Shown here one piece after another: positions 54,244 to 63,303 of a stretch of DNA of 64,000 bases. The stretch lies in the NCBI RefSeq assembly GCF_041245805.1, contig NZ_CP162490.1, positions 222,501 through 286,500 of the forward strand. The letters are read 5' to 3'. The notes under the pieces are model-generated. The model was not told the origin of the DNA. It searched no databases and saw only the letters and a program-made list of their open reading frames with translations. Source of the stretch: Xanthomonas sp. DAR 34887 (GTDB lineage: Bacteria; Pseudomonadota; Gammaproteobacteria; Xanthomonadales; Xanthomonadaceae). The position numbers were made by a program, and so were the translations under genes. How positions within the stretch are numbered: position 1 is the first letter of the stretch; the number at the start of each line of letters is the position of its first letter.

Positions 54244-55158
54244 ATGGCTTTCGACGCGTTCGCCCTGATCCTGGCCATGTTGGCGCTCGGCAAGCTGTTC
54301 GCGCGCCTGCGCGTGTTGCCGGCCAACACCACCGACGTGCTCAACGGCGTGGTGCTGTACTTGTGCCTGCCGGCTTCGGTGCTGATCTACGTGCCGCGCC
54401 TGCAGTTGCATCTGTCCCTGCTCGGGCTGATGCTGACCCCGTGGTTGCTGGCCGGGGTCACCGTGCTGGCGGTGCTGGCGCTGCGCCGGCCGCTGCGCCT
54501 GCGTCGCGAGGAACACGCCGCGCTGCTGCTGTGCGTGGGCCTGAGCAATTCCAGCTTCATCGGCTATCCGATGGTGCGCGCGCTGCTCGGCGAGGCGGCG
54601 CTGCCGTATGCGGTGGTCTACGACCAGTTCGGCACCTTCGTGCTGCTGTCCAGCTTCGGCCTGTACGTACTGGCCCGCTACGGCGGCGAGACCCCGCCAT
54701 CGCTGCGGCAGACGCTGCTGCGCATGGCCCGCTTCCCGCCGCTGTGGGCGCTGGCGTTCGCGCTGACCCTGATGCCGGCGCAGCCGCCGGCGTGGATCGC
54801 CTCGGGCCTGCAGCAGCTGGCCGACGCGATGCTGCCGCTGGTGATGCTGGCGGTGGGCTTTTCGATCCAGCTGCGGCTGCCGCGCGAGGAGCTCAAGCCG
54901 CTGGCCGCCGGCCTGCTGCTGAAGCTGCTGCTGTTGCCGGCGCTGGCGTGGCCGCTGTCGTGGGCGCTGGGTTTGCGCGGGCAGCCGTTGCAGGCCAACG
55001 TGCTCGAATCGGCGATGCCGACGATGATCACCGCGGCGGCGCTGGCGATCTCGCACCGGCTGGCGCCGCAGCTGGCGGCGGCGTTGGTCGGTTACGGCAT
55101 CCTGTTGTCGCTGGTCACGCTGCCGGCGTGGGCGTGGCTGCTGGGGGCGTCGGGCTAG
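54244..55158 (+). CDS. AEC family transporter (auxin efflux carrier-like)
   Basis: The 304-residue protein has about ten hydrophobic segments. Family landmarks are LGKLFARLRVLPANTTDVLN at the start, LLLCVGLSNSSFIGYPMVRAL and the C-terminal AMPTMITAAALAISHRLAP. AEC carriers move small organic acids; the plant-hormone name is historical. The ATG at 54244 follows a REP-containing gap and has no strong ribosome-binding site. Confidence 0.9.
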   Translation: MAFDAFALILAMLALGKLFARLRVLPANTTDVLNGVVLYLCLPASVLIYVPRLQLHLSLLGLMLTPWLLAGVTVLAVLALRRPLRLRREEHAALLLCVGLSNSSFIGYPMVRALLGEAALPYAVVYDQFGTFVLLSSFGLYVLARYGGETPPSLRQTLLRMARFPPLWALAFALTLMPAQPPAWIASGLQQLADAMLPLVMLAVGFSIQLRLPREELKPLAAGLLLKLLLLPALAWPLSWALGLRGQPLQANVLESAMPTMITAAALAISHRLAPQLAAALVGYGILLSLVTLPAWAWLLGASG

Positions 55159-55257
55159 CGCGCCTTGTGACGAGGATTTTGGCCCCGGCCGGGCGTCCCC
55201 TTGAGCAGTCCCCGTCGCCGCAAAGCCGCCGCGGGGATGGCAACCCGTCCGGCCCGC

Positions 55258-56751
55258 TCAGTCCGCCGGCACCGTACGTTCGCGCGCCCACTCGCGCAGC
55301 GCCTGCACCTGCTCGGCCATCATCACCGACAGCGGCCGCGTGCCGCGGACTTCCTGCATCAGCAATTCGGTGTCCAGCGGCCGGCTCTCGGCATGCGCCG
55401 CATACAGGCCGGAAACGATGGCCTGCTCGATCTCGGCGCCGGAAAAGCCGGTCGCGGCGGCGGCCAGCGCCGGCAGCGCGAAGTCGTCCTCGCGCAATTT
55501 GCGCCGCGCCAGGTGCAGGCGCAGCAATTCCACCCGCGTGTCGGCATCGGGCAGGTCGACGAAGAAGATCTCGTCGAAGCGGCCCTTGCGCAGCAGTTCG
55601 GCCGGCAGCTCGTGCACCTGGTTGGCGGTGGCGACGATGAACACGCCGCCGGCCCCGGCCGTGCCGCCGCGCTCGGCCATCCAGGTCAGCAGGTAGCCGA
55701 GCACGCGCCGCGACACGCCGCCGTCCTCGCCGCCGCTGGCCAGGCCTTTCTCGATCTCGTCGATCCACAGCACGCAGGGCGCCAGCTGCTCGGCGGCGGT
55801 CAGCGCCGTGCGCAGGTTCTTCTCGGTCTCGCCGTGGTACTTGTCGTACAGCGAGCCGAAGTCCAGGCGCAGCAGCGGCACGCCGAAGCCGGCGGCGGTG
55901 GCCTTGGCCAGCATCGACTTGCCGCAGCCCTGCACGCCCAGCAGCAGCACGCCCTTGGGCGGGTCCAGCCCGGGCGGGGCGGCCCCGGCGAACACCGCGC
56001 GGCGTTGCTCGATCCAGCGCTTGAGCCGGCGCGCGCCGGCCACGTCGGCTAAGCGGGTGGCGTCGTATTCGTAGTGCAGGTGGCCGCTGCGGTTGAGCAG
56101 CTCGAACTTGAGCTTGGCCAGCTGCGGCAGGTCGGCGGCGTTGAGCGCGCCGTCGGCGTAGATCAGCTGGCGGGCGATGCGGCGCGCGTCGATCAGGCTC
56201 AACCCCTGCAGGTTGCGCACCACCTGCTTGACCGCCTCGCCATCCACCTCGACCCGGCGCCCGCCGAACTCGCGGGCGTAGCCGGCGGCCTCTTCCTGCA
56301 CCATCTTCAGCAGTGCGTTGGCGTCGGGCAGGCGCGGGTTGAAGCGCGTGGCCAGCGCTTCCAGCTCGGGCGGCAGCTCGATCCTGGCGCCGATCAGCAC
56401 CAGCACGTGCGGCTGGCAGTGGCGGCGCTCGACGATGTCGCGCAGCAGGCGCTGGTGGCTGGCGTAGCCCAGGTACGGCACCACGTCCAGCAACAGGTAG
56501 ATGCCGCGCTGGTCGGCCTGCTTGATCGCCTGCAGCACCGCGCTGGCGTCGGGCGGGCCGCTCGGTTCGTCCTCCCGGTCCAGATCGATGCGGCGCAGGC
56601 CCTCGGTGATCGACCAGCGGTACAGCGCGCGCCAGACCTGCATCAGCGCCTGCCGGAACAGCGCCACGATGCGCGCCTCCTCCTGGGTCTCGATGACGAT
56701 CAAGGGGGTATTGGCGCGGATCAGCGCGGTCAGGTCCTGCAGCTCGCTCAT
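55258..56751 (-). CDS. AAA ATPase, Ycf46-like
   Basis: The 497-residue protein has an N-terminal domain of about 235 residues (SELQDLTALIRANTPLIVIE and VLVLIGARIELPPELEALA) and a C-terminal AAA module: Walker A GVQGCGKS (about 270-277), Walker B LWIDEIEKG (about 330), sensor-1 VATANQ, arginine finger region LRKGRFDEIF and a helical lid FSGAEIEQAIVSGLY. This two-part layout is that of Ycf46 of cyanobacteria and its bacterial relatives, linked to carbon or stress regulation there. Role here unknown. I chose the ATG at 56751; an earlier in-frame start adds twelve residues. Confidence 0.88.
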   Translation of the reverse strand: MSELQDLTALIRANTPLIVIETQEEARIVALFRQALMQVWRALYRWSITEGLRRIDLDREDEPSGPPDASAVLQAIKQADQRGIYLLLDVVPYLGYASHQRLLRDIVERRHCQPHVLVLIGARIELPPELEALATRFNPRLPDANALLKMVQEEAAGYAREFGGRRVEVDGEAVKQVVRNLQGLSLIDARRIARQLIYADGALNAADLPQLAKLKFELLNRSGHLHYEYDATRLADVAGARRLKRWIEQRRAVFAGAAPPGLDPPKGVLLLGVQGCGKSMLAKATAAGFGVPLLRLDFGSLYDKYHGETEKNLRTALTAAEQLAPCVLWIDEIEKGLASGGEDGGVSRRVLGYLLTWMAERGGTAGAGGVFIVATANQVHELPAELLRKGRFDEIFFVDLPDADTRVELLRLHLARRKLREDDFALPALAAAATGFSGAEIEQAIVSGLYAAHAESRPLDTELLMQEVRGTRPLSVMMAEQVQALREWARERTVPAD

Positions 56752-56874
56752 GGGCGATCCGTTGCCGTGGGGCCGCCACGATAGCAACGCGCCGCCCGGC
56801 CCGCTACGCGTTGACTACCGGCCAACATGGGGCCGGTGTACGCTGCGGCCTCTTCTTCCGGAAGCGAGGCGCGC

Positions 56875-57507
56875 ATGAAGACGATCCTGGTGGCCGGCTC
56901 CAAGGGCGGCGTGGGCAAGACCACGATCGCCACGCACCTGGCGGCGTACTACGCGCTGGCCGGCAAGCGGACGGTGCTGGCCGATGCCGATCCGCAGGGC
57001 TCCTCGACCCGCTGGGCCGAGCGCCGCGCCGGCCTGGACAGCGCGGTGCTGCCGATCGACGCCAGCCGCAAGCGCACCTGGCGCGCGGCGCTGCCGGACG
57101 ACACCCAGCGGGTCATCATCGACGGCGCCGCCGGCGCCATGGCCGAGGACCTGTCGCAGTTCCTGGACGAGGCCGATGCGGTGGTGGTGCCGGTGATGCC
57201 GTCGGCGCTGGACATCGAGGCCACCGTCGGCTTCCTCAACACCCTGGCCAAGGTGCCGCGGGTGCACCAGCGCAAGCTGCCGGTGGGATTGGTCATCAAC
57301 CGCAGCAAGCCGTGGACCCACGCCGCGCAGCAGGCGCTGGAGATGCTCGGCGGCTGGCCGTATCCGGTGCTGGCGCAGCTGCGCGACAGCCAGGCCTATG
57401 TGGTGCTGGTCGGCCTCGGCCGCAGCCTGTTCGACTACCGTTCCGCTCAGGTGCGCGATCACCAGCAGGACTGGGAACCCTTGCTCAAGTGGCTCAAGAA
57501 GGCCTGA
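56875..57507 (+). CDS. ParA/MinD-family ATPase
   Basis: The 210-residue protein opens with the deviant Walker A SKGGVGKTT, followed by DADPQGSSTRW and VIIDGAAGAMAEDLSQFLDEADA. It is short and has no visible DNA-binding extension, so it is a stand-alone ParA-like partner ATPase rather than a plasmid ParA. No ParB gene is near. A GAGG lies five bases before the ATG. It is divergent from the AAA ATPase gene and begins a run of tightly spaced plus-strand genes. Confidence 0.88.
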   Translation: MKTILVAGSKGGVGKTTIATHLAAYYALAGKRTVLADADPQGSSTRWAERRAGLDSAVLPIDASRKRTWRAALPDDTQRVIIDGAAGAMAEDLSQFLDEADAVVVPVMPSALDIEATVGFLNTLAKVPRVHQRKLPVGLVINRSKPWTHAAQQALEMLGGWPYPVLAQLRDSQAYVVLVGLGRSLFDYRSAQVRDHQQDWEPLLKWLKKA

Positions 57508-57510
57508 CCG

Positions 57511-57999
57511 ATGACCATCGTCCTGCGTGAAGTGATCCTGCTGCGTCATGCCCATGCCGAACCGGCCGATACCGGCCAGGCCGATTTCGACCGCCCGCTG
57601 TCGCCGCACGGCCTGGCCGAGGCCGAGGCCGCCGGGCGCTGGCTGCTGGAACAGCGGCTGGTGCCCGACCGCGTGCTGTGCTCGCCGGCGCGGCGTGCGC
57701 GCGAGACCCTGGAAGCGGTGCTGGAATTGACCGGCTATGTCGAGCAGCGCCTGGAACCGCGGATCTACGAAGCCACTTCCGGCACCCTGGCCGCGCTGAT
57801 GGACGAGCATCGCGACGTCGAGCGCCTGCTGCTGGTCGGCCACAACCCGGGCCTGGAGCAGCTGGCGGCGCTGATGCACAGCGGCCAGACCGGCGACTAC
57901 CGCGGCATGCCCACCGCCAGCGTGGTGGTGCTGACGGTGCCGCAGGACGCGGCGATCGAGCCCGGGGTCGCCCGGCTGACCGGGTTCTGGTGGCCCTGA
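57511..57999 (+). CDS. sixA: phosphohistidine phosphatase SixA
   Basis: The 162-residue protein is a histidine phosphatase of the SixA type. The phospho-acceptor RHAHAE near residue 12 and the second catalytic His in LLLVGHNPGLEQLAAL are present, with DFDRPLSPHG typical of SixA. SixA removes phosphate from histidine on phosphotransfer proteins. It starts 3 bp after the ParA-like gene and the next gene overlaps its end, so translation is probably coupled. Confidence 0.93.
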   Translation: MTIVLREVILLRHAHAEPADTGQADFDRPLSPHGLAEAEAAGRWLLEQRLVPDRVLCSPARRARETLEAVLELTGYVEQRLEPRIYEATSGTLAALMDEHRDVERLLLVGHNPGLEQLAALMHSGQTGDYRGMPTASVVVLTVPQDAAIEPGVARLTGFWWP

Positions 58000-58604
58000 A
58001 CGCACTGCGCCGGCGGCTAAGTCCGGCGCTGTACGCCGGGCTGCTGTCGCTGTGCCTGCTGCCTGGCCACGCCGTGGCCCAGGCCCCGCCGCTGGCGCAG
58101 GGCGAGCATGTGCTCGACCCGGCCCAGTCGCGCTTCGGCTTCGAGATCCGCACCCGCTTCGGGCAGCGCATCGAGGGCTTCTTCCCGCGCTTCGAGGGGA
58201 TCGTGGAAGTCCGCCCGGACGGCCGCCACCAGGTGCGCCTGCGCCTGTTCACCGCCTACGTGCAGATTCCCGGCAAGCCGCGTTACACCGGCTGGATGCG
58301 CGGCGAGGATTTCTTCGATGCGGCCCGTTTTCCGACGGTGTCGTTCGATTCGCAGCCGTTCTCGCCGGACCTGCTGACCAGCGGCGGCTCCCTGGTCGGC
58401 ACGCTGAGCATTCGCGGGGTCAGCCATACCGAGACGCTGACCATGATGCCGGCGGGATGCAGTCGTCCGGGCTATGATTGCGACGTGATCAGCCGCGGTA
58501 CGGTTTTGCGTGGACGTTATGGAATGGACAAGTGGGATCTGGCCTTGAGTGATCGGGTCACCTTCGTGCTGCGTACGCGGCTGACCGGAGCGGACGCTCG
58601 GTGA
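57990..58604 (+). CDS. YceI-family secreted protein
   Basis: The 204-residue protein starts with GTG at 57990, overlapping the end of sixA by 10 bp. It has a signal peptide (LYAGLLSLCLLPGHAVAQ) and the YceI lipocalin-like fold: LDPAQSRFGFEIRTRFGQRI, YTGWMRGEDFFDAARFPTV and GTLSIRGVSHTETL. YceI proteins bind long isoprenoid chains in the periplasm. It also overlaps the following PLD gene by 4 bp, which indicates coupled translation. Confidence 0.88.
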   Translation: MALNALRRRLSPALYAGLLSLCLLPGHAVAQAPPLAQGEHVLDPAQSRFGFEIRTRFGQRIEGFFPRFEGIVEVRPDGRHQVRLRLFTAYVQIPGKPRYTGWMRGEDFFDAARFPTVSFDSQPFSPDLLTSGGSLVGTLSIRGVSHTETLTMMPAGCSRPGYDCDVISRGTVLRGRYGMDKWDLALSDRVTFVLRTRLTGADAR

Positions 58605-60589
58605 CAGCCTGGTCGAGGGTCCTGGTGCTGGCAGCGCTGCTGCTCGGCAGCGGTTGCGCGAGCCTGTCGCAGGCCCAGCATGGCCGCGCCGTGGCGATCG
58701 CCGAGGCGGCGCGCGACAGCCATGTCGAGTGCGCGCAGAGCGACCATTGCGCGCTGGCCTCGCCGCTGCGCGCCCTGGCCGGCAAGGCCTTCGCCGAATC
58801 CGGCGACGCCGCCCCGCGCCACTACGCCACCATTCTGGACCACGGCGAGGAAGCGCTGGTGGCGCGGGTCAACCTGATCCGCAGCGCCAGCCGCAGCATC
58901 GACCTGCAGACCTACATCTTCGACAAGGACGACAGCGCGCGGCTGGTGATGGACGAACTGCTGGCCGCGGCGCGGCGCGGCGTGCAGGTGCGGGTGCTGA
59001 TCGACCAGCTGTCGGCGATCTCCGACCTGCAGATCCTCGGCGCGCTGGCCGGCGCGCACCAGAATTTCTCGCTGCGCATCTACAACCCCACCTTCGGCCT
59101 GGCCAAGCCCAACTACCTGCACTACGCCGCCAGCGTGCTGTGCTGTTTCCGCCGCTTCAACCAGCGCATGCACAACAAGGTGCTGGTGGTGGACGACGCG
59201 ATCGGTGTGGTCGGCGGGCGCAACTACCAGGACGACTATTACGACTGGGACAGCGAGTACAACTTCCGCGACCGCGACGTGCTGGTGGCCGGGCCGGTGG
59301 CGCGCAGCATGGCCGCCAACTTCGACGCGTATTGGGCGGCGCGGCGCAGCGTGCCGGTGGCGCGGCTCAACGATGTCGGCAAGCTGCTGCTGCGCGACGG
59401 CGTGCCGCAGATGCCGCCGGCGCAGTTCCTGCGCCCGGAGCGGGTGCAGCGGGTGAGCGAGGAGGCGGCCGATCCGGCCTTCGTCGAGGACGCCTTCGTG
59501 CTGACGGCGCTGCCGGTCAGGCACGTGGACTACGTCGCCGACCTGCCGCAGAAGCACCGCCGCGAACACGGCCCCAAGGCGATCTCCACCGCGCCCAAGC
59601 TGGACAAACTGATCGCCGACGCCAAGCAGGAGATCATCCTGCAGACGCCGTACCTGGTGCTGTCGGACCCGGCGCAGGCCATCTTCCGCGACCTGCGCAA
59701 GCGCGCGCAGCCGCCGAAGGTGATCGTGGCCACCAACAGCCTGGCCAGCACCGACAACCCGGTGGTGTATGCGCTGTCGTACAAGTACAAGCGCCGCAAC
59801 CTGCGCGAGATGGGTTTCGATATCTACGAGTACAAGCCGTTCCCGCTGGACGCGCCGGTGGACTACGCCAACCTGTTGCCGTCGCCGCTGCAGGTGCCGG
59901 ACGAAGCCACTGGCCGCAACCCGCTGATCGGCGGCAGCGCCGCCGGCAGCAATGCGCGCAGCGGCCGCAGCACGGTGCTCGGCAGCGGCGGTTCCCCCGG
60001 CGGCGAACGCCGCGCCGACGGCAGCCAGGTCGATCGGCGCGTGCTGCGCACCGAGACCCGGCCGTCCTACCTCAGCCGCCGCATCGCCAACCGGCCGCTG
60101 CCGGTGACCCGCGAGGGGGCGCGCATGGGCCTGCACGCCAAGTCGTTGGTGGTGGACCGCCGCGTCGGCGTGATCGGTACCCACAACTTCGATCCGCGCA
60201 GCGAGACCTACAACACCGAGGGCGCGGTGATCGTCGACGACCCGGCCTTCGCCCAGGCGCTGGCCGCCAGCATCGGCCGCGACATCGAGCCGGAGAATTC
60301 GTGGACGGTGGCGGCGCGGGTCAAGCCGCCGGTGCTGTCGGGCCTGAACTACAGCATGGGCAAGGCCTCCGAGGCGTTGCCGGTGCTGGATTTCTGGCCA
60401 TGGCGCTATGCCACCAACTACGAGTTCCAGCCCGGCCCCGACTGCCCGGCGCCGCTGACCCGGCGCGATCCCGGCTTCCACCGCTGCTACAGCGCGGTCG
60501 GCGACTTCCCCGAGGTCAACGTCGGCCCGAAGTGGCTGCTGGTGCGGATGCTGACGGCGTTCGGCTCGGGGTTGGTTCCGATTCTTTGA
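58601..60589 (+). CDS. phospholipase D-family lipoprotein, ClsC-like
   Basis: The 662-residue protein starts with GTG in a GTGA overlap with yceI. It has a lipobox (LLLGSGCAS). Two HKD motifs are present: HNKVLVVDDAIGVVGG (about 190) and HAKSLVVDRRVGVIGTHNFD (about 510). Such proteins include the ClsC (YmdC) cardiolipin synthases. An Arg/Ser/Gly-rich insertion lies at about 445-475. It probably acts on phospholipids at the inner membrane. It is followed by a repeat-rich spacer. Confidence 0.88.
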   Translation: MTAWSRVLVLAALLLGSGCASLSQAQHGRAVAIAEAARDSHVECAQSDHCALASPLRALAGKAFAESGDAAPRHYATILDHGEEALVARVNLIRSASRSIDLQTYIFDKDDSARLVMDELLAAARRGVQVRVLIDQLSAISDLQILGALAGAHQNFSLRIYNPTFGLAKPNYLHYAASVLCCFRRFNQRMHNKVLVVDDAIGVVGGRNYQDDYYDWDSEYNFRDRDVLVAGPVARSMAANFDAYWAARRSVPVARLNDVGKLLLRDGVPQMPPAQFLRPERVQRVSEEAADPAFVEDAFVLTALPVRHVDYVADLPQKHRREHGPKAISTAPKLDKLIADAKQEIILQTPYLVLSDPAQAIFRDLRKRAQPPKVIVATNSLASTDNPVVYALSYKYKRRNLREMGFDIYEYKPFPLDAPVDYANLLPSPLQVPDEATGRNPLIGGSAAGSNARSGRSTVLGSGGSPGGERRADGSQVDRRVLRTETRPSYLSRRIANRPLPVTREGARMGLHAKSLVVDRRVGVIGTHNFDPRSETYNTEGAVIVDDPAFAQALAASIGRDIEPENSWTVAARVKPPVLSGLNYSMGKASEALPVLDFWPWRYATNYEFQPGPDCPAPLTRRDPGFHRCYSAVGDFPEVNVGPKWLLVRMLTAFGSGLVPIL

Positions 60590-60592
60590 GGG

Positions 60593-60724
60593 CCGGGATT
60601 GGGGATTGGGGATTCGGGATTGGCAAAAGCGGGTCCCTGCGACCGGATGCTGCGTGCAGGCGCAATAATATCCACGCCGGGGATACCGCTCTTGCGAATC
60701 CCTAATCCCCAATCCCGAATCCCG
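60593..60724. repeat. GGGATT-type dispersed inverted repeat, second copy
   Basis: The left arm (60597-60624) is made of GGGGATTGGGGATTCGGGAT units and the right arm (60696-60724) is the approximate complement. It lies between the PLD gene and a thioesterase gene; the same element type lies between gltB and gltD. Confidence 0.8.
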
Positions 60725-60732
60725 GACCCAAA

Positions 60733-61152
60733 ATGCCCTTCCGCGACCCCGTCGATCTCGATGCCCTCAACGCCGCCGCCCGCGACACGCTGATCGCGCA
60801 CCTGGGCATCGTCTTCACCGAGGCCGGGCCGGACTGGCTGCGCGCGACGATGCCGGTCGATGCGCGCACGCTGCAGCCGTACGGGCTGCTGCACGGCGGC
60901 GCCTCGGTGGTGCTGGCCGAAACCCTTGGCAGCAGCGCCGGCAATCTGTGCGTAGGACCGGACCGGATCTGCGTGGGCCTGGAGATCAACGCCAACCACC
61001 TGCGCGCGGCCCGCACCGGCGTGGTCACCGGCACCGCGCGGCCGCTGCATGTGGGCCGCGCCACCCAGGTCTGGGAGATCCGCATCGAGGACGCGGCCGG
61101 CAAGCCGGTGTGCGTGTCGCGGCTGACCCTGGCGGTGATCGCACGCGATTAG
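60733..61152 (+). CDS. hotdog-fold thioesterase (YdiI/MenI-like)
   Basis: The 139-residue protein is a PaaI-type hotdog enzyme, with the active-site segment LLHGGASVVLAETLGSSAG and the acyl-CoA-facing LEINANHLRAARTGVVTGTA. It hydrolyses aryl- or acyl-CoA esters. The length is standard for YdiI. The ATG at 60733 follows the GGGATT repeat after eight bases and lacks an obvious ribosome-binding site. Confidence 0.9.
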   Translation: MPFRDPVDLDALNAAARDTLIAHLGIVFTEAGPDWLRATMPVDARTLQPYGLLHGGASVVLAETLGSSAGNLCVGPDRICVGLEINANHLRAARTGVVTGTARPLHVGRATQVWEIRIEDAAGKPVCVSRLTLAVIARD

Positions 61153-61227
61153 CGTGCACTCAGCCGTAACCGTCTTCATGCTGACACAATAGGGTGCTTC
61201 CCTCCGGCTTCCGGTACCCTGACCAGA

Positions 61228-62022
61228 ATGAGCGAGTTCTCCTCACCCGCCACGCGCCAACGCGGCGAGGCGCTGCGCTGGGTCCGTTACGGTTACCGCA
61301 TTCCGCTGCTGGCGCTGCACGTGGTGCTGTCGTTGCCGTTCCTGCTGGCATGCATGGCGCTGTCGCCCGGCCGCGCCGGCGTCGAATCGTTCGGCGACCG
61401 CGTGGTGTGCTGGTGGTCGACCTGGCTGCTGCGCATCTTCGGCCTGCGCGTGCGCCGGATCGGTACGCCGCTGCCCAATCCGGTGCTGTTCGTGGCCAAC
61501 CACGTCAGCTGGATCGACATCGTGATGCTGCACAGCCAGCGCATGATGGGCTTCGTCGCCAAGCGCGAGATCGCCGGCTGGCCGCTGGTCGGCTGGCTGG
61601 CCACGCGCGGGCAGACCATCTTCCACCAGCGCGGCAACACCGAATCGCTGGGCGGCGTGCTGCAGGCGATGCTGGAACGGCTGCGCTCGGGGCGCTCGGT
61701 CGGCGTGTTCCCGGAAGGGCGCACCCGTGGCGGCGAGGATGTCGGCCCGTTCCACGCGCGCATCTTCCAGGCCGCGGTGGAAGCCGAGGTGGCGGTGCAG
61801 CCGGTGGCGGTGCGGTACGGCGCCGGCGGCTCGGCGCAGACGGTGGTCGCGTTCGGCCCGCACGAGAGCTTCTTCGCCAATTTCCTGCGCCTGCTCGGCG
61901 AACCCGGCCGCGTGGCCGAGGTGCACTTCCTGGAGCCGATCCGCCTGCAGGACGTGGAAGGGCGCCGCGGCATCGCCGAGATCGCGCGCGCGCGCATCGT
62001 CGCGGCGATGGCGCAACGCTGA
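61228..62022 (+). CDS. 1-acyl-sn-glycerol-3-phosphate acyltransferase family (PlsC-like)
   Basis: The 264-residue membrane-associated enzyme has the acyltransferase HX4D motif NHVSWIDIVM, the GQTIFHQRGN segment and the FPEGRTRGGEDVGPF motif of the lysophosphatidic-acid acyltransferase family. One or two hydrophobic segments near the N terminus (LLALHVVLSLPFLLACMAL) would anchor it. It probably makes phosphatidic acid. Other PlsC-like genes may exist in the genome, so the main role is uncertain. Confidence 0.9.
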   Translation: MSEFSSPATRQRGEALRWVRYGYRIPLLALHVVLSLPFLLACMALSPGRAGVESFGDRVVCWWSTWLLRIFGLRVRRIGTPLPNPVLFVANHVSWIDIVMLHSQRMMGFVAKREIAGWPLVGWLATRGQTIFHQRGNTESLGGVLQAMLERLRSGRSVGVFPEGRTRGGEDVGPFHARIFQAAVEAEVAVQPVAVRYGAGGSAQTVVAFGPHESFFANFLRLLGEPGRVAEVHFLEPIRLQDVEGRRGIAEIARARIVAAMAQR

Positions 62023-62089
62023 ACATGGAACACTGCGGCCCAAGCGATTTGATCTATTGCTCCAATCGCCCGGCGCAAGCTCGCTGCCG

Positions 62090-63082
62090 ATGATGAATGC
62101 CGCCGACTACCTCCCCCCGCGTTGGCTGCGCAACCCGCATCTGCAATCGGTGCTGGGTTCCAGCGTCCTGCGCGTGCGCCGCGGCGAACAGCTGCTCGCC
62201 GCCAGCGGCGCCACCACCACCTCGCACATCCTCGACGGCGGCGACGGCGTGCGCCTGCAGGGCTGGCTGAGCGTCCCGGCCGATACCGACCCGCGCGGCA
62301 CCGTGCTGCTGCTGCACGGCTGGGAAGGCAGCGCCGATTCCAGCTACATGCGCCTGACCGCGGCGCAATTGCTGGCGCGCGGCTACCAGGTGTTCCGGCT
62401 CAACTTCCGCGACCACGGCGGTACCCACCACCTCAACGTGGACCTGTTCCACTCCGAGCGCCTGGACGAAGTGGTCAACGCCGCCGCCGATCTGTGGCGG
62501 CGCTTCCCGGCGCCGACGCTGCTGGCCGCCGGCTATTCGCTGGGCGGCAACTTCGCGTTGCGCCTGGCGCTGCGCGCGCCGGCCGCCGGCCTGCCGCTGC
62601 AGCACGTCGCCGCGGTGTGCCCGCTGCTGGATCCGGCCACCACCATGCAGCGGATCGAGCACGGCCCGCAGTTCTACGACTGGTATTTCCGCCGCAAGTG
62701 GCGCGAGTCGCTGCTGCGCAAGCGCGAGCTGTTCCCCGAGCGGCACGGCTACGACGACGCCACCCTGGCGCTGGACATGCGCGAGCTGATGGGCTGGCTG
62801 GCGCAGCGCCATGCCGGCTTCGCCAGCCTCGAGGAATACTTCGACAGCTATTCGATCGCCGGCGATCGCCTGCAGCAGCTGAGCGTGCCGGCCGACATCC
62901 TGATGGCCGAGGACGATCCGGTGATCCCGCTCGACGAGTTCCGCCACCTGCGCCTGCCGGCCCTGGCGCGGCTGGAAATCGCGCGCTGGGGTGGGCACTG
63001 CGGCTTCATCGAGAATGCGCGCGGCGACGGTTTCGCCGAGCGCTGGGTGGCCGAACGCCTGACCGACGGCGTGCCCGCCTGA
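62090..63082 (+). CDS. YheT-family alpha/beta hydrolase
   Basis: The 330-residue protein matches the YheT/ABHD group: RWLRNPHLQSVLGSSVLRVR, LLLHGWEGSADSSYM, the nucleophile in AAGYSLGGNFALRLAL, the acid in DDPVIPLDEF and the His in RWGGHCGFIENA. It is a predicted ester or lipid hydrolase. It begins 67 bp after the acyltransferase gene on the same strand, so a shared transcript and a lipid role are likely. Two ATGs, 62090 and 62093, compete for the start. Confidence 0.88.
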   Translation: MMNAADYLPPRWLRNPHLQSVLGSSVLRVRRGEQLLAASGATTTSHILDGGDGVRLQGWLSVPADTDPRGTVLLLHGWEGSADSSYMRLTAAQLLARGYQVFRLNFRDHGGTHHLNVDLFHSERLDEVVNAAADLWRRFPAPTLLAAGYSLGGNFALRLALRAPAAGLPLQHVAAVCPLLDPATTMQRIEHGPQFYDWYFRRKWRESLLRKRELFPERHGYDDATLALDMRELMGWLAQRHAGFASLEEYFDSYSIAGDRLQQLSVPADILMAEDDPVIPLDEFRHLRLPALARLEIARWGGHCGFIENARGDGFAERWVAERLTDGVPA

Positions 63083-63303
63083 GCCAAGGGCCCGTCGCCG
63101 GTTCCAGGGCCGGCCGCGCCTGGCATGGCCCGGCCGATCGGGTCTGACCGCCACGCGGCACCGCATGGCTCGACCTGACCGCTGCGGCGCCACGCCGCCA
63201 GCCTGCCGCACCCACCCTGCCTGTTCGCGATGTCTGGCGCAGGCCAGCGCAGGCCGGCCGGGCGCTCCCGTTACAATGCCGGTTTGCCCAGAGCCGGACC
63301 CTC

